64,000 nucleotides of DNA from Arenibacter sp. F26102 (GCF_023015865.1 NZ_JALKBC010000003.1:394840-458839); one strand, 5' to 3'; counted from the first letter of the stretch, positions 54,932-64,000 are shown. A program made the numbers and translations. Notes: generated by a model not told the origin, from the sequence alone.

Positions 54932-56281
54932 CTACAGGAATAGCTTTTCAATTTTTGGAATAGCACTTGGCAAACAACAGACCACTACCCTATCACCTTC
55001 TGTAATCTTAAATCCTCCAAGGGCTATGATCCCTTGGTTATCCCGGATTACGCCTCCAATAGTAGCTTCCCTCGGAAATTCGAGCTCCCTAATTATTTGC
55101 CCGTTCACTTGGGATGTAGGTTTAACAATGAATTCCAAAATCTCCGCATTTAAATTATTCAACCTGGTCATCGCCACTATTTCACCTTTACGGATATGCC
55201 TGAAGATATTATTCGCGGCCAATAGTTTTTTATTGAGCAAGGTATCTATACCTATGGAATGGGACAATTGAAAATAATCCATGTTTTCAACCAAGGCAAT
55301 TGTCTTTTTAACATTCTTGGACTTGGCCACCAAGCAAGACATAATATTGGTTTCCGAATTTCCGGTAACAGCAACAAAAGCATCCATTGCCTCCAGATTT
55401 TCCTCTTCCAGCAATTCTACATTTCGTCCATCACCATTAATGATAAGGGCACTAGGTAGCTCATCTGCCAAATCGAAGGCCTTTTCTTTGTTTTTCTCAA
55501 TAAGCTTTACATTGAACTTATTTCTACAGAGATCACGAGCCGTTTTATAGCCAACCTTACTACCTCCCAGTATCATAACGTTTTTGATTTCCTTTTTCTC
55601 TTTACCGGTGAGTTTATAAAGTTCATCCAACCCCTCTTTGGCGGTTATAAAATAAACCTGATCATTTTCTTTAAAAACGGTATCTCCCCGAGGCACAATG
55701 GTATATTGAGTACCCATCCTTTGAATTGCAATGGGCATAAAGTGTAGTTCAGGAAATATTTTTGCAGCATCTTTTACCGTCCTGCCCACAAAAGGTGCAC
55801 TTTTGGGCAAGGAAACACCCACCATTATCAACAGGCCTTCCTCAAATTCGTAGGTATTGTTAAATGCAGATTGATTTAATAGAAGCTGTATTTCAGTAGC
55901 TGCCAAAGCCTCCGGTGAAATAAGCTCATCTATACCCAGATCCGAAAATCTTATAGCTTCTTTATTATGGATAAACTCGGCATTGGAAATACGGGCTATT
56001 GTTCGCTTACAACCCAATTGTTTAGCCAACATACACAAGGTAATATTGGTTGTCTCGGAGGACGTTACACCAATGACCAGGTCGGATTTCTCTACCTGGG
56101 CATCCTTTAAAATGGCAATTGAGGTGGCATCTCCCCTAAGCACCCTAATATCTAAATGGCTATCTGCATATGATAAACTGTCCTTATTACAGTCTATCAG
56201 CGTAATATCCTGAGATTCGTATGACAATAATTTAGCCAAATGAAATCCTACTTCACCTGCTCCTGCAATAATAATTTTCAT
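54932..56281 (-). CDS. trkA: Trk system potassium uptake regulatory subunit TrkA
   Basis: 449 residues made of two RCK units (TrkA-N plus TrkA-C, twice). Rossmann motifs are MKIIIAGAGEVGFHLAK at 1-17 and VMILGGSKVGYKTARDL near residue 233-249. The subunit binds NAD(H) or ATP on the cytoplasmic face and gates TrkH. It is the first gene of the trkA-trkH operon. Confidence 0.95.
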   Translation of the reverse strand: MKIIIAGAGEVGFHLAKLLSYESQDITLIDCNKDSLSYADSHLDIRVLRGDATSIAILKDAQVEKSDLVIGVTSSETTNITLCMLAKQLGCKRTIARISNAEFIHNKEAIRFSDLGIDELISPEALAATEIQLLLNQSAFNNTYEFEEGLLIMVGVSLPKSAPFVGRTVKDAAKIFPELHFMPIAIQRMGTQYTIVPRGDTVFKENDQVYFITAKEGLDELYKLTGKEKKEIKNVMILGGSKVGYKTARDLCRNKFNVKLIEKNKEKAFDLADELPSALIINGDGRNVELLEEENLEAMDAFVAVTGNSETNIMSCLVAKSKNVKKTIALVENMDYFQLSHSIGIDTLLNKKLLAANNIFRHIRKGEIVAMTRLNNLNAEILEFIVKPTSQVNGQIIRELEFPREATIGGVIRDNQGIIALGGFKITEGDRVVVCCLPSAIPKIEKLFL

Positions 56282-56631
56282 CTGATATATAAATTGTTTT
56301 TCATCAACCTAAGTGCATAATAATTAATGGTTGGTCCGGTGTTGTTATCATTTTGCACCCTCCGGCACCTAAATTTAATAAAAATGGAAACTACATCTAT
56401 TTATTTGTATACCTCCCTTTGTGATAGGTATCAAATCCATTTTGGTTAAATAGTACTGAAGCTTGTTAAGGCCAATTTCAAATAAAATCCGAATATAAGC
56501 GGCACAAAATTACACAATTAAATTGGGTTGTATTCCAAAACACGGAAGTTAAAACAAATAAGAGGTCGGTGCATATTGTAAAAAATAGAAGTATAACTTT
56601 ATGCCTATATAGTATCTTTACCAAAAATATA

Positions 56632-57366
56632 ATGATTATGGATAAGAAGGTAACCCCATATAAAGATTCAACGCTAGGCAAAAAGGAACAGGTAACAAAA
56701 ATGTTTGATACTATTTCCGGAAATTACGATGGATTGAACAGGGTAATATCTTTTGGAATAGACATTAAATGGAGAAAGCGTGTTGTATCCATAGTTTCAG
56801 AAAAACATCCTGCAAAAATTTTGGATATCGCTACCGGAACTGGGGATTTAGCCATTAATATGACCAAAACAGGTGCAAAGGAAATTATTGGCTTGGACAT
56901 TTCTGCCGGCATGCTGGAAGTTGGTAAAAGAAAAATAACTGAAAAAAATTTGGATGGCATTATCAATATGATAGTGGGCGATAGCGAAAATCTGCCATTC
57001 GAGGCAAATTCCTTTGATGCCATTACCGTTGCCTTTGGCGTTCGGAATTTTGAAAATCTAGAAAAAGGCCTGTCCGAAATATATAGGGTATTAAAACCTG
57101 GCGGTTCCTTTGTGGTTTTGGAAACGTCGATCCCCACAAAAACACCCTTTAAACAAGGCTATAAATTGTATACCAAATTTATCCTTCCGGCCATTGGGAA
57201 GTTATTCTCCAAGGACCGTAGCGCTTATGCCTATTTATCGGAATCCGCAGCTGCCTTTCCACATGGAGCAGCCTTCAACAATATTTTGAATAAAATTGGG
57301 TTTATAGGTATAGACAATAGACCACAAACATTTGGGGTGGCCTCCATATATGTAGCTACAAAGTAA
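56632..57366 (+). CDS. ubiE: Demethylmenaquinone methyltransferase
   Basis: About 244 residues from MIMDKKVTPY (56632; MDKK at 56638 is equally possible). The frame stays open back to 56569 but the extra residues are not UbiE-like. UbiE motifs are present: MFDTISGNYDGLNRVISFG, SAM-binding LDIATGTGDLAI, and GVRNFENLEKGLSEIYRVLKPGG. It methylates demethylmenaquinone to menaquinone, the respiratory quinone of this group. porT starts 4 bp downstream, an order that is conserved in flavobacteria. Confidence 0.95.
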   Translation: MIMDKKVTPYKDSTLGKKEQVTKMFDTISGNYDGLNRVISFGIDIKWRKRVVSIVSEKHPAKILDIATGTGDLAINMTKTGAKEIIGLDISAGMLEVGKRKITEKNLDGIINMIVGDSENLPFEANSFDAITVAFGVRNFENLEKGLSEIYRVLKPGGSFVVLETSIPTKTPFKQGYKLYTKFILPAIGKLFSKDRSAYAYLSESAAAFPHGAAFNNILNKIGFIGIDNRPQTFGVASIYVATK

Positions 57367-57369
57367 AAT

Positions 57370-58065
57370 ATGAAAAACATTCTTATTCTTCTATTGGGTT
57401 TTATACTACTAGGTACGAATTCCAATGCCCAGTTTAACGAAAAACCCGTAATGAACCTTGAAAATGAGGACCAGCCATTATTAAATTGGGGATATTTTTT
57501 AGGCTTCAATCAATACGACTTTAAATTTGAATACAAAGATGATCTGCCCGATATTCTGGTAGACAAATCCTTCGGCTTTAATGTAGGTCTCATTGGTGAA
57601 CTACGACTCAATAAATTTTTGGACCTGCGATTTGAGCCGGGACTACATTACAATCAGAGAAACTTGGGATTTCCAGGTTTCGACAATGAAAGGGACGCAA
57701 TCCGAGAGGTAAAATCGACCTATATAAACTTTCCCTTGCTCCTAAAGGTCAGTGCCAAAAGACTTGGAAATTGGAAACCATTTCTTGTTGGCGGGGCATC
57801 AACATCATTAAACCTGGGCAGCAATGAACAAAGTTTGGACGACAACAGCAGTGCCACCTTCCGGATGAAAAAGACCACATATTACTATGAAATGGGTTTT
57901 GGGATTGATTTCTATTTGGAATATTTCAAGTTCACCCCTTCCATCCGTGGCGTTTTCGCCATTAACGATGAATTAATTCGAGACAACGACCCCAATAGCC
58001 CTTGGACGGGCAATGTTGAGGCTATGATGACAAGAGGACTTTTTATTAATTTTACGTTTGAATAG
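57370..58065 (+). CDS. porT: PorT, type IX secretion system outer-membrane protein
   Basis: 231 residues with a signal peptide ending SNAQ. The rest is an eight-stranded-type outer-membrane barrel: GYFLGFNQYDFKFEY, DLRFEPGLHYNQRNLGF, INFPLLLKVSAKRLGNWKP region and a C-terminal Phe-containing strand (GLFINFTFE). The porT gene directly downstream of ubiE is the known flavobacterial order. PorT is required for type IX secretion and gliding. It is convergent with an RNA methyltransferase gene 5 bp away. Confidence 0.92.
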   Translation: MKNILILLLGFILLGTNSNAQFNEKPVMNLENEDQPLLNWGYFLGFNQYDFKFEYKDDLPDILVDKSFGFNVGLIGELRLNKFLDLRFEPGLHYNQRNLGFPGFDNERDAIREVKSTYINFPLLLKVSAKRLGNWKPFLVGGASTSLNLGSNEQSLDDNSSATFRMKKTTYYYEMGFGIDFYLEYFKFTPSIRGVFAINDELIRDNDPNSPWTGNVEAMMTRGLFINFTFE

Positions 58066-58069
58066 AGGA

Positions 58070-58792
58070 TTACCCCCTTCTAATTTCGTTCAATAGAATA
58101 GCTGTAGCCGTTGCTACATTTAAACTTTCCGCTGTTTTAGCGCCAAACTGTGGTATACTTATCTTTTTGCAAACTAAATTTTCAATGGCTTCGGACACCC
58201 CGTTGGCTTCGTTTCCCATCACCAATACCCCCTTTTTAGGGAATTGTTCAGTATATACCACCGTACCATCCATAAATGCTCCGTAAACAGGAATATCTAT
58301 TTCGCCCAAAACCTGCTGCAAATCCCCGTACACAATATTCACCCTGCTTATAGACCCCATGGTAGCCTGCAAAACCTTAGGATTATAACAATCTACAGTG
58401 TTGGGTGAACAAATTAGGTTTGTAATTCCAAACCAATCGCATAGACGGATAATAGTACCCATATTTCCTGGATCCCGAACATCATCCAAGGCAATTACCC
58501 AGTCAGAAAAGTCTATTTGCCTTGGCACAGGAAAATGAAAAACACCCAACACCTTATTGGGGGTGGACAATCCACTCATTTTCCTTAAATCCCCCTCACT
58601 AATCAATTCAACAAAATCATTATTCAATCCCAATACGGTGCTATCCGTTACATATATTTTATGAACCTTAAGAGTGGATTCCAATAGCTCTTTTACAGTC
58701 TTGATTCCCTCTACAACAAACAACTTATTTTGTGTTCGGTACTTTTTTTGCTGTAAATTTTTTATAAATTTTATTTGGCTTTTAACAACCAT
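58070..58792 (-). CDS. SpoU/TrmH-family RNA 2'-O-methyltransferase
   Basis: 240 residues. The N-terminal substrate-binding segment (FVVEGIKTVKELLES) is followed by the SPOUT knot: ALDDVRDPGNMGTIIRLCDWFG, VLVMGNEANGVSEAI, and IPQFGAKTAESLNVATATAILLNEI at the end. It methylates a ribose in rRNA or tRNA with SAM. The precise site is unknown. It is divergent from the tamL-like gene, whose -7 element (58803-58810) lies just upstream. Confidence 0.9.
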   Translation of the reverse strand: MVVKSQIKFIKNLQQKKYRTQNKLFVVEGIKTVKELLESTLKVHKIYVTDSTVLGLNNDFVELISEGDLRKMSGLSTPNKVLGVFHFPVPRQIDFSDWVIALDDVRDPGNMGTIIRLCDWFGITNLICSPNTVDCYNPKVLQATMGSISRVNIVYGDLQQVLGEIDIPVYGAFMDGTVVYTEQFPKKGVLVMGNEANGVSEAIENLVCKKISIPQFGAKTAESLNVATATAILLNEIRRG

Positions 58793-58802
58793 ACAAATAA
58801 TG

Positions 58803-58810
58803 TATTTTTG
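58803..58810 (+). promoter_or_regulatory. -7 element (TATTTTTG) of the tamL-like gene
   Basis: A TAnnTTTG match. Transcription would start near 58817, which makes the ATG at 58835 a better start codon than those at 58775 or 58817. Confidence 0.5.
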
Positions 58811-58834
58811 ACTTCTATGAGGACACGGCCGTGT

Positions 58835-61411
58835 ATGTATTTTAACATTACGAAAATAGGATTATTATTGCTAGTAATTGCAATTACGTCGTGTAATGCC
58901 ACAAAAAGAGTTGGTGAAGATGAACTCTTGTTGACCAAAAACCTTCTTTACGTAGATAGTGTTAAAGTAACCGACGACGATATCCACAGCCTTATTTTTC
59001 AAAAACCGAACAGCACCCTATTGGGATACCCCCTTAGATTAAACTTATACAATCTGGCCAAGAAAAATCCAGATTCTTCATATCAGGTATGGTTGCACAA
59101 AAAAGAAAAAAGGGAACAGCGCCTCATCAATATTTTGTCCAAAAAACAGGTGGAAAGATTAGGGGAATCTTTTTTGGTCAAGGGAGCCAGCATTTGGTTC
59201 AAGAATATAGGTGAACCACCCACCATCATTGATACCTCTAGAACAAGAAGGTCATTACAACGACTAAATGCCTACTACAAAAGCAAAGGATACTTTAATA
59301 ACAACACCACTTTTACTATTGATAGCACCAATAAAAAACAAAGGGCTATTATTAACTATAACTTGGATTTGGGCAACCCCTACCTAATAGACTCCATATC
59401 CACTGAAATTACCTCTTACGCTTTAGACTCCATACATAAAGTGAATATGAAAAATTCATTTATAAAATCGGGTCAGCAAATAGATTTGGACAATTTCAAC
59501 AATGAAAGGGAGCGACTGACCAATCTTTTTAGAAATACTGGAATCCACAACTTTCAGGAAAGCTCTATTTCCTATGATCTTATTGGGGACACAACCAAAT
59601 TGGGAAGCAATCAAAAATTGGATATACTTTTGAATATTGAAGATTTAAAAACAAGAACAGACAACGCCCTTTCTACTTCAAAGTACAAGGTACATTCCTT
59701 TAAGAAAATCAACATTTACACCAACTACACCTTTGACAATGGATTGGACAGTGTAAATAAGCTGGATTATAAAGACTTTACGATTTACTATCAAGGCAAA
59801 TTGCGTTACAAGCCAAAAACGCTCACAGATGCTGTCTTCCTTAAAAAGGATAGTATCTATAGAGAAATAGATCGTATAAGGACCTACAGACAGATCACTA
59901 ACCTAAACACTTTTAAATATCCTAATATTGAGTTTGTAGAAGATAGTGTGGCAGCCAAATTAACGGCCAACATCTACCTTTCCCCGAGACCGAAATATTC
60001 CTTGGGCACCGATTTTGATGTAACCCACTCCAACATCCAATTTTTGGGTATTGCGTTCAGTCCGTCCCTACAAGCAAGAAATTTGTTTAAAGGAGCAGAA
60101 AACCTAAGCATTTCGGGAAGGATAAGCGTAGGTGCCTCGAGTGATCCCGACATAGTGGATAACCGCTTTTTTAACATTTTGGAAACGGGAGGGGATATCA
60201 ACCTTAATTTGCCCCGAATTTGGTTCCCGTTCGTAAATACATCTAGAATTATACCTAATTACATGCTTCCCAAAACCAAATTATCCATTGGGACGAGTTT
60301 TCAACAGAATATTGGTCTGGACAAACAAACTTTGAACACTGTATTTGGTTATAATTGGTCCCCAACAGATTTCAAAAAGAATACGGCCGAGTTATTAAAT
60401 GTGCAATTTGTCCGCAATGTAAACCCCGATCGATTTTTTGCGGTATACGAAAGTACCTTTGAGAGTTTGGATGAAATTGCCGACAATTACGAAACCGAAC
60501 CTGCCCTGGCCGCTTATTTTGAGACGACAGATGACAGTACCGATCCTGAGTTAATTATTCCGGAAGGCACTACTGGCTTTACCAATGCCATTCTAAATGG
60601 CGAGGTATCTTCCAGCGAAACTGATTATGAGGATGTAAGTAGTATTGAGGAAAGAAGAATAAGACTTACAGAAAACAATTTAATATTCGCAAGTAACTTC
60701 ACGTATAATAAAAACAACAAGAATGGGATTGCCGATGACGATTTTTATCAGTTTAGGTTCAAATTGGAAAGTGCCGGAAATCTACTGTCTGGAATTTCCA
60801 ATTTAATCCCATTTGATAAAAGTGATGACGACAAACTTTTGATTTTCGGTGTTCCCTATTCCCAATACATTAAAACTGAATTCGACTTTATAAAACATTG
60901 GAGTTCCTCAGGATCCAACGTACTGGCATTCAGGAGTTTTTTCGGAATTGCGGTACCTTATGGCAATTCGGACAACATCCCCTTTGTTAGAAGTTATTTT
61001 GCGGGAGGGTCTAACGATAACCGTGCTTGGCTGCCTTATTCCCTTGGACCTGGCAGAACAGAGGATGTAAACGATTTTAACGAAGCAAATTTAAAAATCG
61101 CTTTTAATTTGGAATATAGATTTCCCTTAGTAGGAGATATTAAAGGAGCTATTTTTGCCGATGCAGGTAATATTTGGAATGTCTTCGACAATGTTACCGA
61201 TGAGAAGGCCAACTTCGAAAACTTGGGTTCCCTAGCAGACATAGCATTGGGCACTGGACTCGGAATCCGTTACGATTTCACCTATTTCGTCTTCAGGTTG
61301 GATATGGGCTTAAAAACCTATAATCCGGCCGAAGAATCCTCCAAAAGATGGTTTAGAGACTATAATTTGTCCAACGCTATATTCAACATAGGTATAAATT
61401 ATCCTTTTTAG
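58835..61411 (+). CDS. BamA/TamA-family outer-membrane lipoprotein (TamL-like)
   Basis: 858 residues from MYFNITKIGLLLL; longer starts exist at 58775 and 58817 but only this one gives a compact lipoprotein signal (AITSC). A POTRA-containing N-terminal half follows, including RSLQRLNAYYKSKGYFNNN and DIDRI-type repeats. The C-terminal Omp85 barrel ends IFNIGINYPF. The LFKGAENLSISGRISVG and SYFAGGSNDNRAW segments are Omp85 hallmarks. A surface-lipoprotein form of TamA (TamL) is typical of Bacteroidota and works with TamB in outer-membrane biogenesis. The adjacent fba gene has its own promoter. Confidence 0.88.
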   Translation: MYFNITKIGLLLLVIAITSCNATKRVGEDELLLTKNLLYVDSVKVTDDDIHSLIFQKPNSTLLGYPLRLNLYNLAKKNPDSSYQVWLHKKEKREQRLINILSKKQVERLGESFLVKGASIWFKNIGEPPTIIDTSRTRRSLQRLNAYYKSKGYFNNNTTFTIDSTNKKQRAIINYNLDLGNPYLIDSISTEITSYALDSIHKVNMKNSFIKSGQQIDLDNFNNERERLTNLFRNTGIHNFQESSISYDLIGDTTKLGSNQKLDILLNIEDLKTRTDNALSTSKYKVHSFKKINIYTNYTFDNGLDSVNKLDYKDFTIYYQGKLRYKPKTLTDAVFLKKDSIYREIDRIRTYRQITNLNTFKYPNIEFVEDSVAAKLTANIYLSPRPKYSLGTDFDVTHSNIQFLGIAFSPSLQARNLFKGAENLSISGRISVGASSDPDIVDNRFFNILETGGDINLNLPRIWFPFVNTSRIIPNYMLPKTKLSIGTSFQQNIGLDKQTLNTVFGYNWSPTDFKKNTAELLNVQFVRNVNPDRFFAVYESTFESLDEIADNYETEPALAAYFETTDDSTDPELIIPEGTTGFTNAILNGEVSSSETDYEDVSSIEERRIRLTENNLIFASNFTYNKNNKNGIADDDFYQFRFKLESAGNLLSGISNLIPFDKSDDDKLLIFGVPYSQYIKTEFDFIKHWSSSGSNVLAFRSFFGIAVPYGNSDNIPFVRSYFAGGSNDNRAWLPYSLGPGRTEDVNDFNEANLKIAFNLEYRFPLVGDIKGAIFADAGNIWNVFDNVTDEKANFENLGSLADIALGTGLGIRYDFTYFVFRLDMGLKTYNPAEESSKRWFRDYNLSNAIFNIGINYPF

Positions 61412-61426
61412 AGCTGAATATTTTAT

Positions 61427-61434
61427 TACTTTTG
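61427..61434 (+). promoter_or_regulatory. -7 element (TACTTTTG) of fbaA
   Basis: A TAnnTTTG match 36 nt before the fbaA start. TTTT at 61405-61408 stands 18 nt upstream in place of TTTG. Confidence 0.5.
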
Positions 61435-61470
61435 TCCCATCTTTTTAATTAATTACACTAAAATAAGATT

Positions 61471-62538
61471 ATGGCACACAATATTAAACCAGGAGTTGCA
61501 ACCGGAGATGAGGTACAGAAGATTTTCAACTATGCAAAAGAAAAGGGATTTGCCTTACCTGCTGTTAATGTTATAGGATCGAACACGATAAATGGGGTAC
61601 TGGAAACTGCGGTCAGTTTAAATGCTCCCGTAATAATACAGTTCTCCAACGGAGGTGCACAATTCAATGCTGGAAAAGGATTATCCAATGACGGTCAGCA
61701 AGCAGCCATTTTGGGTGCAGTTGCCGGAGCTAAACACGTTCACCAATTAGCTGAAGCTTACGGGGCTACCGTAATTTTGCATACAGACCATTGTGCCAAA
61801 AAATTATTACCTTGGATAGACGGTTTATTGGATGCAAGTGAAAAGCATTTTAAAGAAACCGGCAAACCCCTATTTAGCTCTCATATGATCGACCTTTCAG
61901 AGGAATCGATAGAAGAGAATATTGAAATTTGCAAAAAATATCTTGCCAGAATGAGTAAGATGGGAATGACCTTGGAAATAGAATTGGGAATTACCGGAGG
62001 TGAAGAGGATGGTGTGGACAACTCTGATGTAGACGATTCCAAACTATATACCCAACCAGAGGAGGTTGCCTATGCTTATGAGGAATTATCAAAAGTAAGC
62101 CCTAAATTTACAATTGCCGCCGCTTTTGGAAATGTACATGGCGTATATAAGCCAGGAAACGTAAAATTGACTCCGAAAATTTTAAAAAATTCTCAGGAAT
62201 TCATCACTAAAAAATACGGTGTGGAACACAACCATATCGATTTTGTTTTCCATGGTGGATCAGGTTCTACTGTTGAAGAAATACGTGAAGCCATTGGTTA
62301 TGGCGTCATTAAGATGAATATAGATACCGATTTACAGTATGCCTTCTTGGAAGGGATCCGGGACTATGTTCAAGGCAAAAAAGACTATTTACAGTCTCAG
62401 ATCGGTAATCCAAATGGTGCCGACGAGCCAAACAAAAAATATTATGACCCACGTGTTTGGTTAAGAGAAGGAGAAAAAACATTTATTACACGTCTAAAAA
62501 AGGCATTTGAAGACCTTAACAACGTGAATACCCTATAA
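61471..62538 (+). CDS. fbaA: Class II fructose-bisphosphate aldolase
   Basis: 355 residues, the length of class IIA enzymes (about 355-360). Zinc ligands are seen in VILHTDHCAKKLLPWIDGLL, AFGNVHGVYKPGN and FVFHGGSGS; the last also binds substrate phosphate. MTLEIELGITGGEEDGVDNS is diagnostic for class IIA. It interconverts fructose 1,6-bisphosphate with DHAP and GAP in glycolysis and gluconeogenesis. accD follows 24 bp downstream and may be co-transcribed. Confidence 0.97.
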   Translation: MAHNIKPGVATGDEVQKIFNYAKEKGFALPAVNVIGSNTINGVLETAVSLNAPVIIQFSNGGAQFNAGKGLSNDGQQAAILGAVAGAKHVHQLAEAYGATVILHTDHCAKKLLPWIDGLLDASEKHFKETGKPLFSSHMIDLSEESIEENIEICKKYLARMSKMGMTLEIELGITGGEEDGVDNSDVDDSKLYTQPEEVAYAYEELSKVSPKFTIAAAFGNVHGVYKPGNVKLTPKILKNSQEFITKKYGVEHNHIDFVFHGGSGSTVEEIREAIGYGVIKMNIDTDLQYAFLEGIRDYVQGKKDYLQSQIGNPNGADEPNKKYYDPRVWLREGEKTFITRLKKAFEDLNNVNTL

Positions 62539-62562
62539 TCCCCCAACCCTAAAGGAAAACTT

Positions 62563-63423
62563 ATGTCATCTTGGTTCAAAAGAAAGGAAAAAGGAATACA
62601 AACCGCTACCGATCAGAAAAAGGATACCCCAAGAGGCCTTTGGTATAAATCACCAACGGGTAAAATTGTTGAGTCCGATGAGTTGGCAAAGAATTATTAT
62701 GTTAGCCCAGAGGACGATTATCATGTAAGAATAGGTAGTAAGGAATATTTTGAAATTCTATTCGACAAAAACAAATTTACCGAGTTGGATGCCAAATTGT
62801 CTTCAAAAGACCCCTTAAAGTTCGAGGATACTAAAAAGTACGTTGAGCGTTTAAAGGCGGCCGAGGCAAAAACTGGACTTAAAGATGCCGTTAGGACTGC
62901 AGTGGGCAAATCACTTGGTAAGGATGTAGTCATTGCCTGTATGGATTTCAGCTTTATTGGTGGATCTATGGGTAGTGTGGTAGGTGAGAAAATTGCAAGG
63001 GGCATAGACTATGCCATTAAAAAGAAAATTCCCTTTGTAATGATTTCAAAATCTGGAGGTGCACGTATGATGGAAGCCGCATTATCACTTATGCAATTGG
63101 CCAAGACATCGGCTAAATTGGCGCAGCTTGCGGATGCTGGTATCCCCTATATTTCACTTTGTACGGACCCAACTACTGGCGGAACTACTGCTTCCTATGC
63201 CATGCTGGGCGATATAAATATTTCCGAACCCGGGGCATTGATCGGTTTTGCCGGCCCACGCGTTGTTAAGGAAGCTACTGGTAAAGAATTGCCAGAAGGG
63301 TTTCAAACCGCTGAATTTTTACAGGAACATGGATTTTTGGATTTCATAGTCCATCGAAGGGATCTTAAAAAGAAAATCAATCTTTATATAGATTTAATAG
63401 AAAACAATCCAGTTAGAGGATAA
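62563..63423 (+). CDS. accD: Acetyl-CoA carboxylase carboxyltransferase subunit beta
   Basis: 286 residues, full length for AccD. The crotonase-fold core is typical: [53 protein letters not shown] and GFAGPRVV. It forms the carboxyltransferase with AccA and makes malonyl-CoA. Unusually, no cysteine occurs before residue 126, so the four-cysteine zinc ribbon that precedes the core in most AccD proteins is lost (WYKSPTGK and VSPEDDYH stand in its place). The IS element starts 7 bp after the stop codon. Confidence 0.95.
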   Translation: MSSWFKRKEKGIQTATDQKKDTPRGLWYKSPTGKIVESDELAKNYYVSPEDDYHVRIGSKEYFEILFDKNKFTELDAKLSSKDPLKFEDTKKYVERLKAAEAKTGLKDAVRTAVGKSLGKDVVIACMDFSFIGGSMGSVVGEKIARGIDYAIKKKIPFVMISKSGGARMMEAALSLMQLAKTSAKLAQLADAGIPYISLCTDPTTGGTTASYAMLGDINISEPGALIGFAGPRVVKEATGKELPEGFQTAEFLQEHGFLDFIVHRRDLKKKINLYIDLIENNPVRG

Positions 63424-63430
63424 GTATAAA

Positions 63431-63462
63431 GAGGCTGTCTAAAAAGGCGGCCTCTTTTTTTT
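63431..63462 (+). terminator. Hairpin with T-run at the left IS end, probable accD terminator
   Basis: GAGGCtGtCT and AGgCgGCCTC pair (with G-U) around an A-rich loop and are followed by eight T residues. It lies 7 bp after accD. The sequence GAGGCTGTCT also resembles the terminal inverted repeat of IS1182-type elements in Bacteroidota. Confidence 0.65.
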
Positions 63463-63493
63463 GAATTAATGCTAAAGGATCGTAACTTTAGTT

Positions 63494-64000
63494 ATGAGCC
63501 GAAAAGTAGTATGGAAGACCAATAACCAAGACCAGTTAAGTCTTCTCCCACCCAGTTATGATGATTTAGTCCCAAAAAATCATCCGGTACGAATTGTCAA
63601 TACAATATTGGACCAAATAGATTTAAGTATTTTAGAAAAGGGATATAAAGGAGGGGGAACATCTAGTTACCACCCTAAAGTACTCTTGAAGATTTTGATT
63701 TACGCCTACTTGCGTAATTTGTATTCTTCCCGTAAGATAGAAGAAGCCTTGGGAGAGAACCTTCATTTTATGTGGTTGGCAGGCACGGCCAAGCCAGACC
63801 ATAATACCATTAGTAACTTTCGTTCCGGGAAACTAAAAGGGCAGTTCAAAAAAATCTTTAATCAAGTCGTAGTGCTCCTGGCAGAGCAAGGGTATTTAAG
63901 CTTAAAAGATATTTATGTGGATGGTACTAAAATAGAGGCCAATGCCAACCGCTATACTTTTGTATGGGCAAAAAGCATAAAGACTTCCCGCAATAGAATA
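63494..64000 (+). CDS. IS1182-family transposase, 3' truncated by window
   Basis: Open from ATG 63494 to the window edge (169 codons read). The N-terminal region has QLSLLPPSYDDLVPKNHPVR, then YHPKVLLKILIYAYLRNLYSSRKIEEAL region and PDHNTISNFRS, the IS1182/DUF772 helix-rich domain. The DDE core begins at DIYVDGTKIEANANRYTFVW, whose Asp is the first catalytic residue. The reading frame is intact as far as it can be seen. The protein is truncated only by the window end. Confidence 0.93.
   Translation, partial: MSRKVVWKTNNQDQLSLLPPSYDDLVPKNHPVRIVNTILDQIDLSILEKGYKGGGTSSYHPKVLLKILIYAYLRNLYSSRKIEEALGENLHFMWLAGTAKPDHNTISNFRSGKLKGQFKKIFNQVVVLLAEQGYLSLKDIYVDGTKIEANANRYTFVWAKSIKTSRNRI

Larger units (their letters stand above)
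63431..64000 (+). mobile_element. IS1182-family insertion sequence, left part
   Basis: The left boundary is taken at GAGGCTGTCTAAAAAG, which resembles IS1182 inverted repeats in this phylum. It carries the transposase that begins at 63494 and continues beyond the window, so the right end and target duplication cannot be seen. The boundary is therefore tentative. Confidence 0.7.

Overview
The window looks like a chromosomal segment of a marine Flavobacteriaceae bacterium (Bacteroidota), of the Zobellia/Maribacter/Arenibacter kind. Supporting signs are low GC, -7 promoter elements of the TAnnTTTG type, PorT of the type IX secretion system, the conserved ubiE-porT order, a lipoprotein form of the BamA/TamA barrel, SusC-like beta-barrels, formylglycine sulfatases, and a tmRNA encoding the tag GENNYALAA. 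The genus is inference. Most of the window is ordinary chromosomal background; the parts that deserve a second look are at 1-6.3 kb, 14.2-14.7 kb, 20.2 kb, 34.0-35.0 kb and the right edge.

Layout. 1-6.3 kb: a sugar-acid catabolic cluster with an MFS hexuronate-type transporter (cut by the window start), an SDR reductase, a phosphofructokinase-family kinase with pyrophosphate-type active-site residues, a KDPG-type aldolase, an Nramp-fold transporter that has lost the metal-site residues, and a convergent SIS-domain protein. 6.6-13.1 kb (minus strand): cold-shock protein, OmpA-type protein, a TonB-receptor-like barrel and a 1006-residue TPR protein, divergent from ftsE. 14.2-16.7 kb: a small secreted protein with 36-residue repeats, then a LytS/LytR-type two-component pair. 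16.8-24.5 kb: a ThuA/sugar-dehydrogenase/PKD/cytochrome c fusion lipoprotein, a membrane protein with a degenerate Nudix box, a sulfatase lipoprotein, polyphosphate glucokinase and a DUF6503-like lipoprotein. 24.5-33.9 kb: SDR, typA, DinB-like protein, kdsA, a second sulfatase, DUF1801 protein, PHP-type phosphoesterase and a LYS1-like dehydrogenase.

34.0-35.1 kb is an RNA and repeat island. It holds a probable stand-alone small structured RNA with its own -7 element and U-run, several palindromes and direct repeats, ssrA (tmRNA), and a degenerate copy of the tmRNA/tRNA 3' end followed by a terminator. 35.1-44.3 kb: DUF2188 protein, M81 metallopeptidase lipoprotein, a complete tripartite RND efflux operon and a stand-alone response regulator. 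44.7-58.8 kb: housekeeping genes (PBP1A, apaG, pruA, rsmG, fatty-acid desaturase, aminotransferase, trkA-trkH, ubiE, porT, rRNA/tRNA methyltransferase). 58.8-63.4 kb: tamL-like barrel lipoprotein, fbaA, accD. From 63.43 kb to the edge is the left part of an IS1182-type insertion sequence that abuts accD.

How the genes fit together: the first cluster plausibly imports an unsaturated or oxidised hexuronate product, reduces it (SDR), phosphorylates it and cleaves it to pyruvate plus a triose phosphate. Sulfatases, the ThuA/dehydrogenase fusion, the PHP phosphoesterase and the M81 lipoprotein are consistent with a polysaccharide-degrading life style. No CRISPR array, rRNA gene, intact tRNA or prophage was seen.
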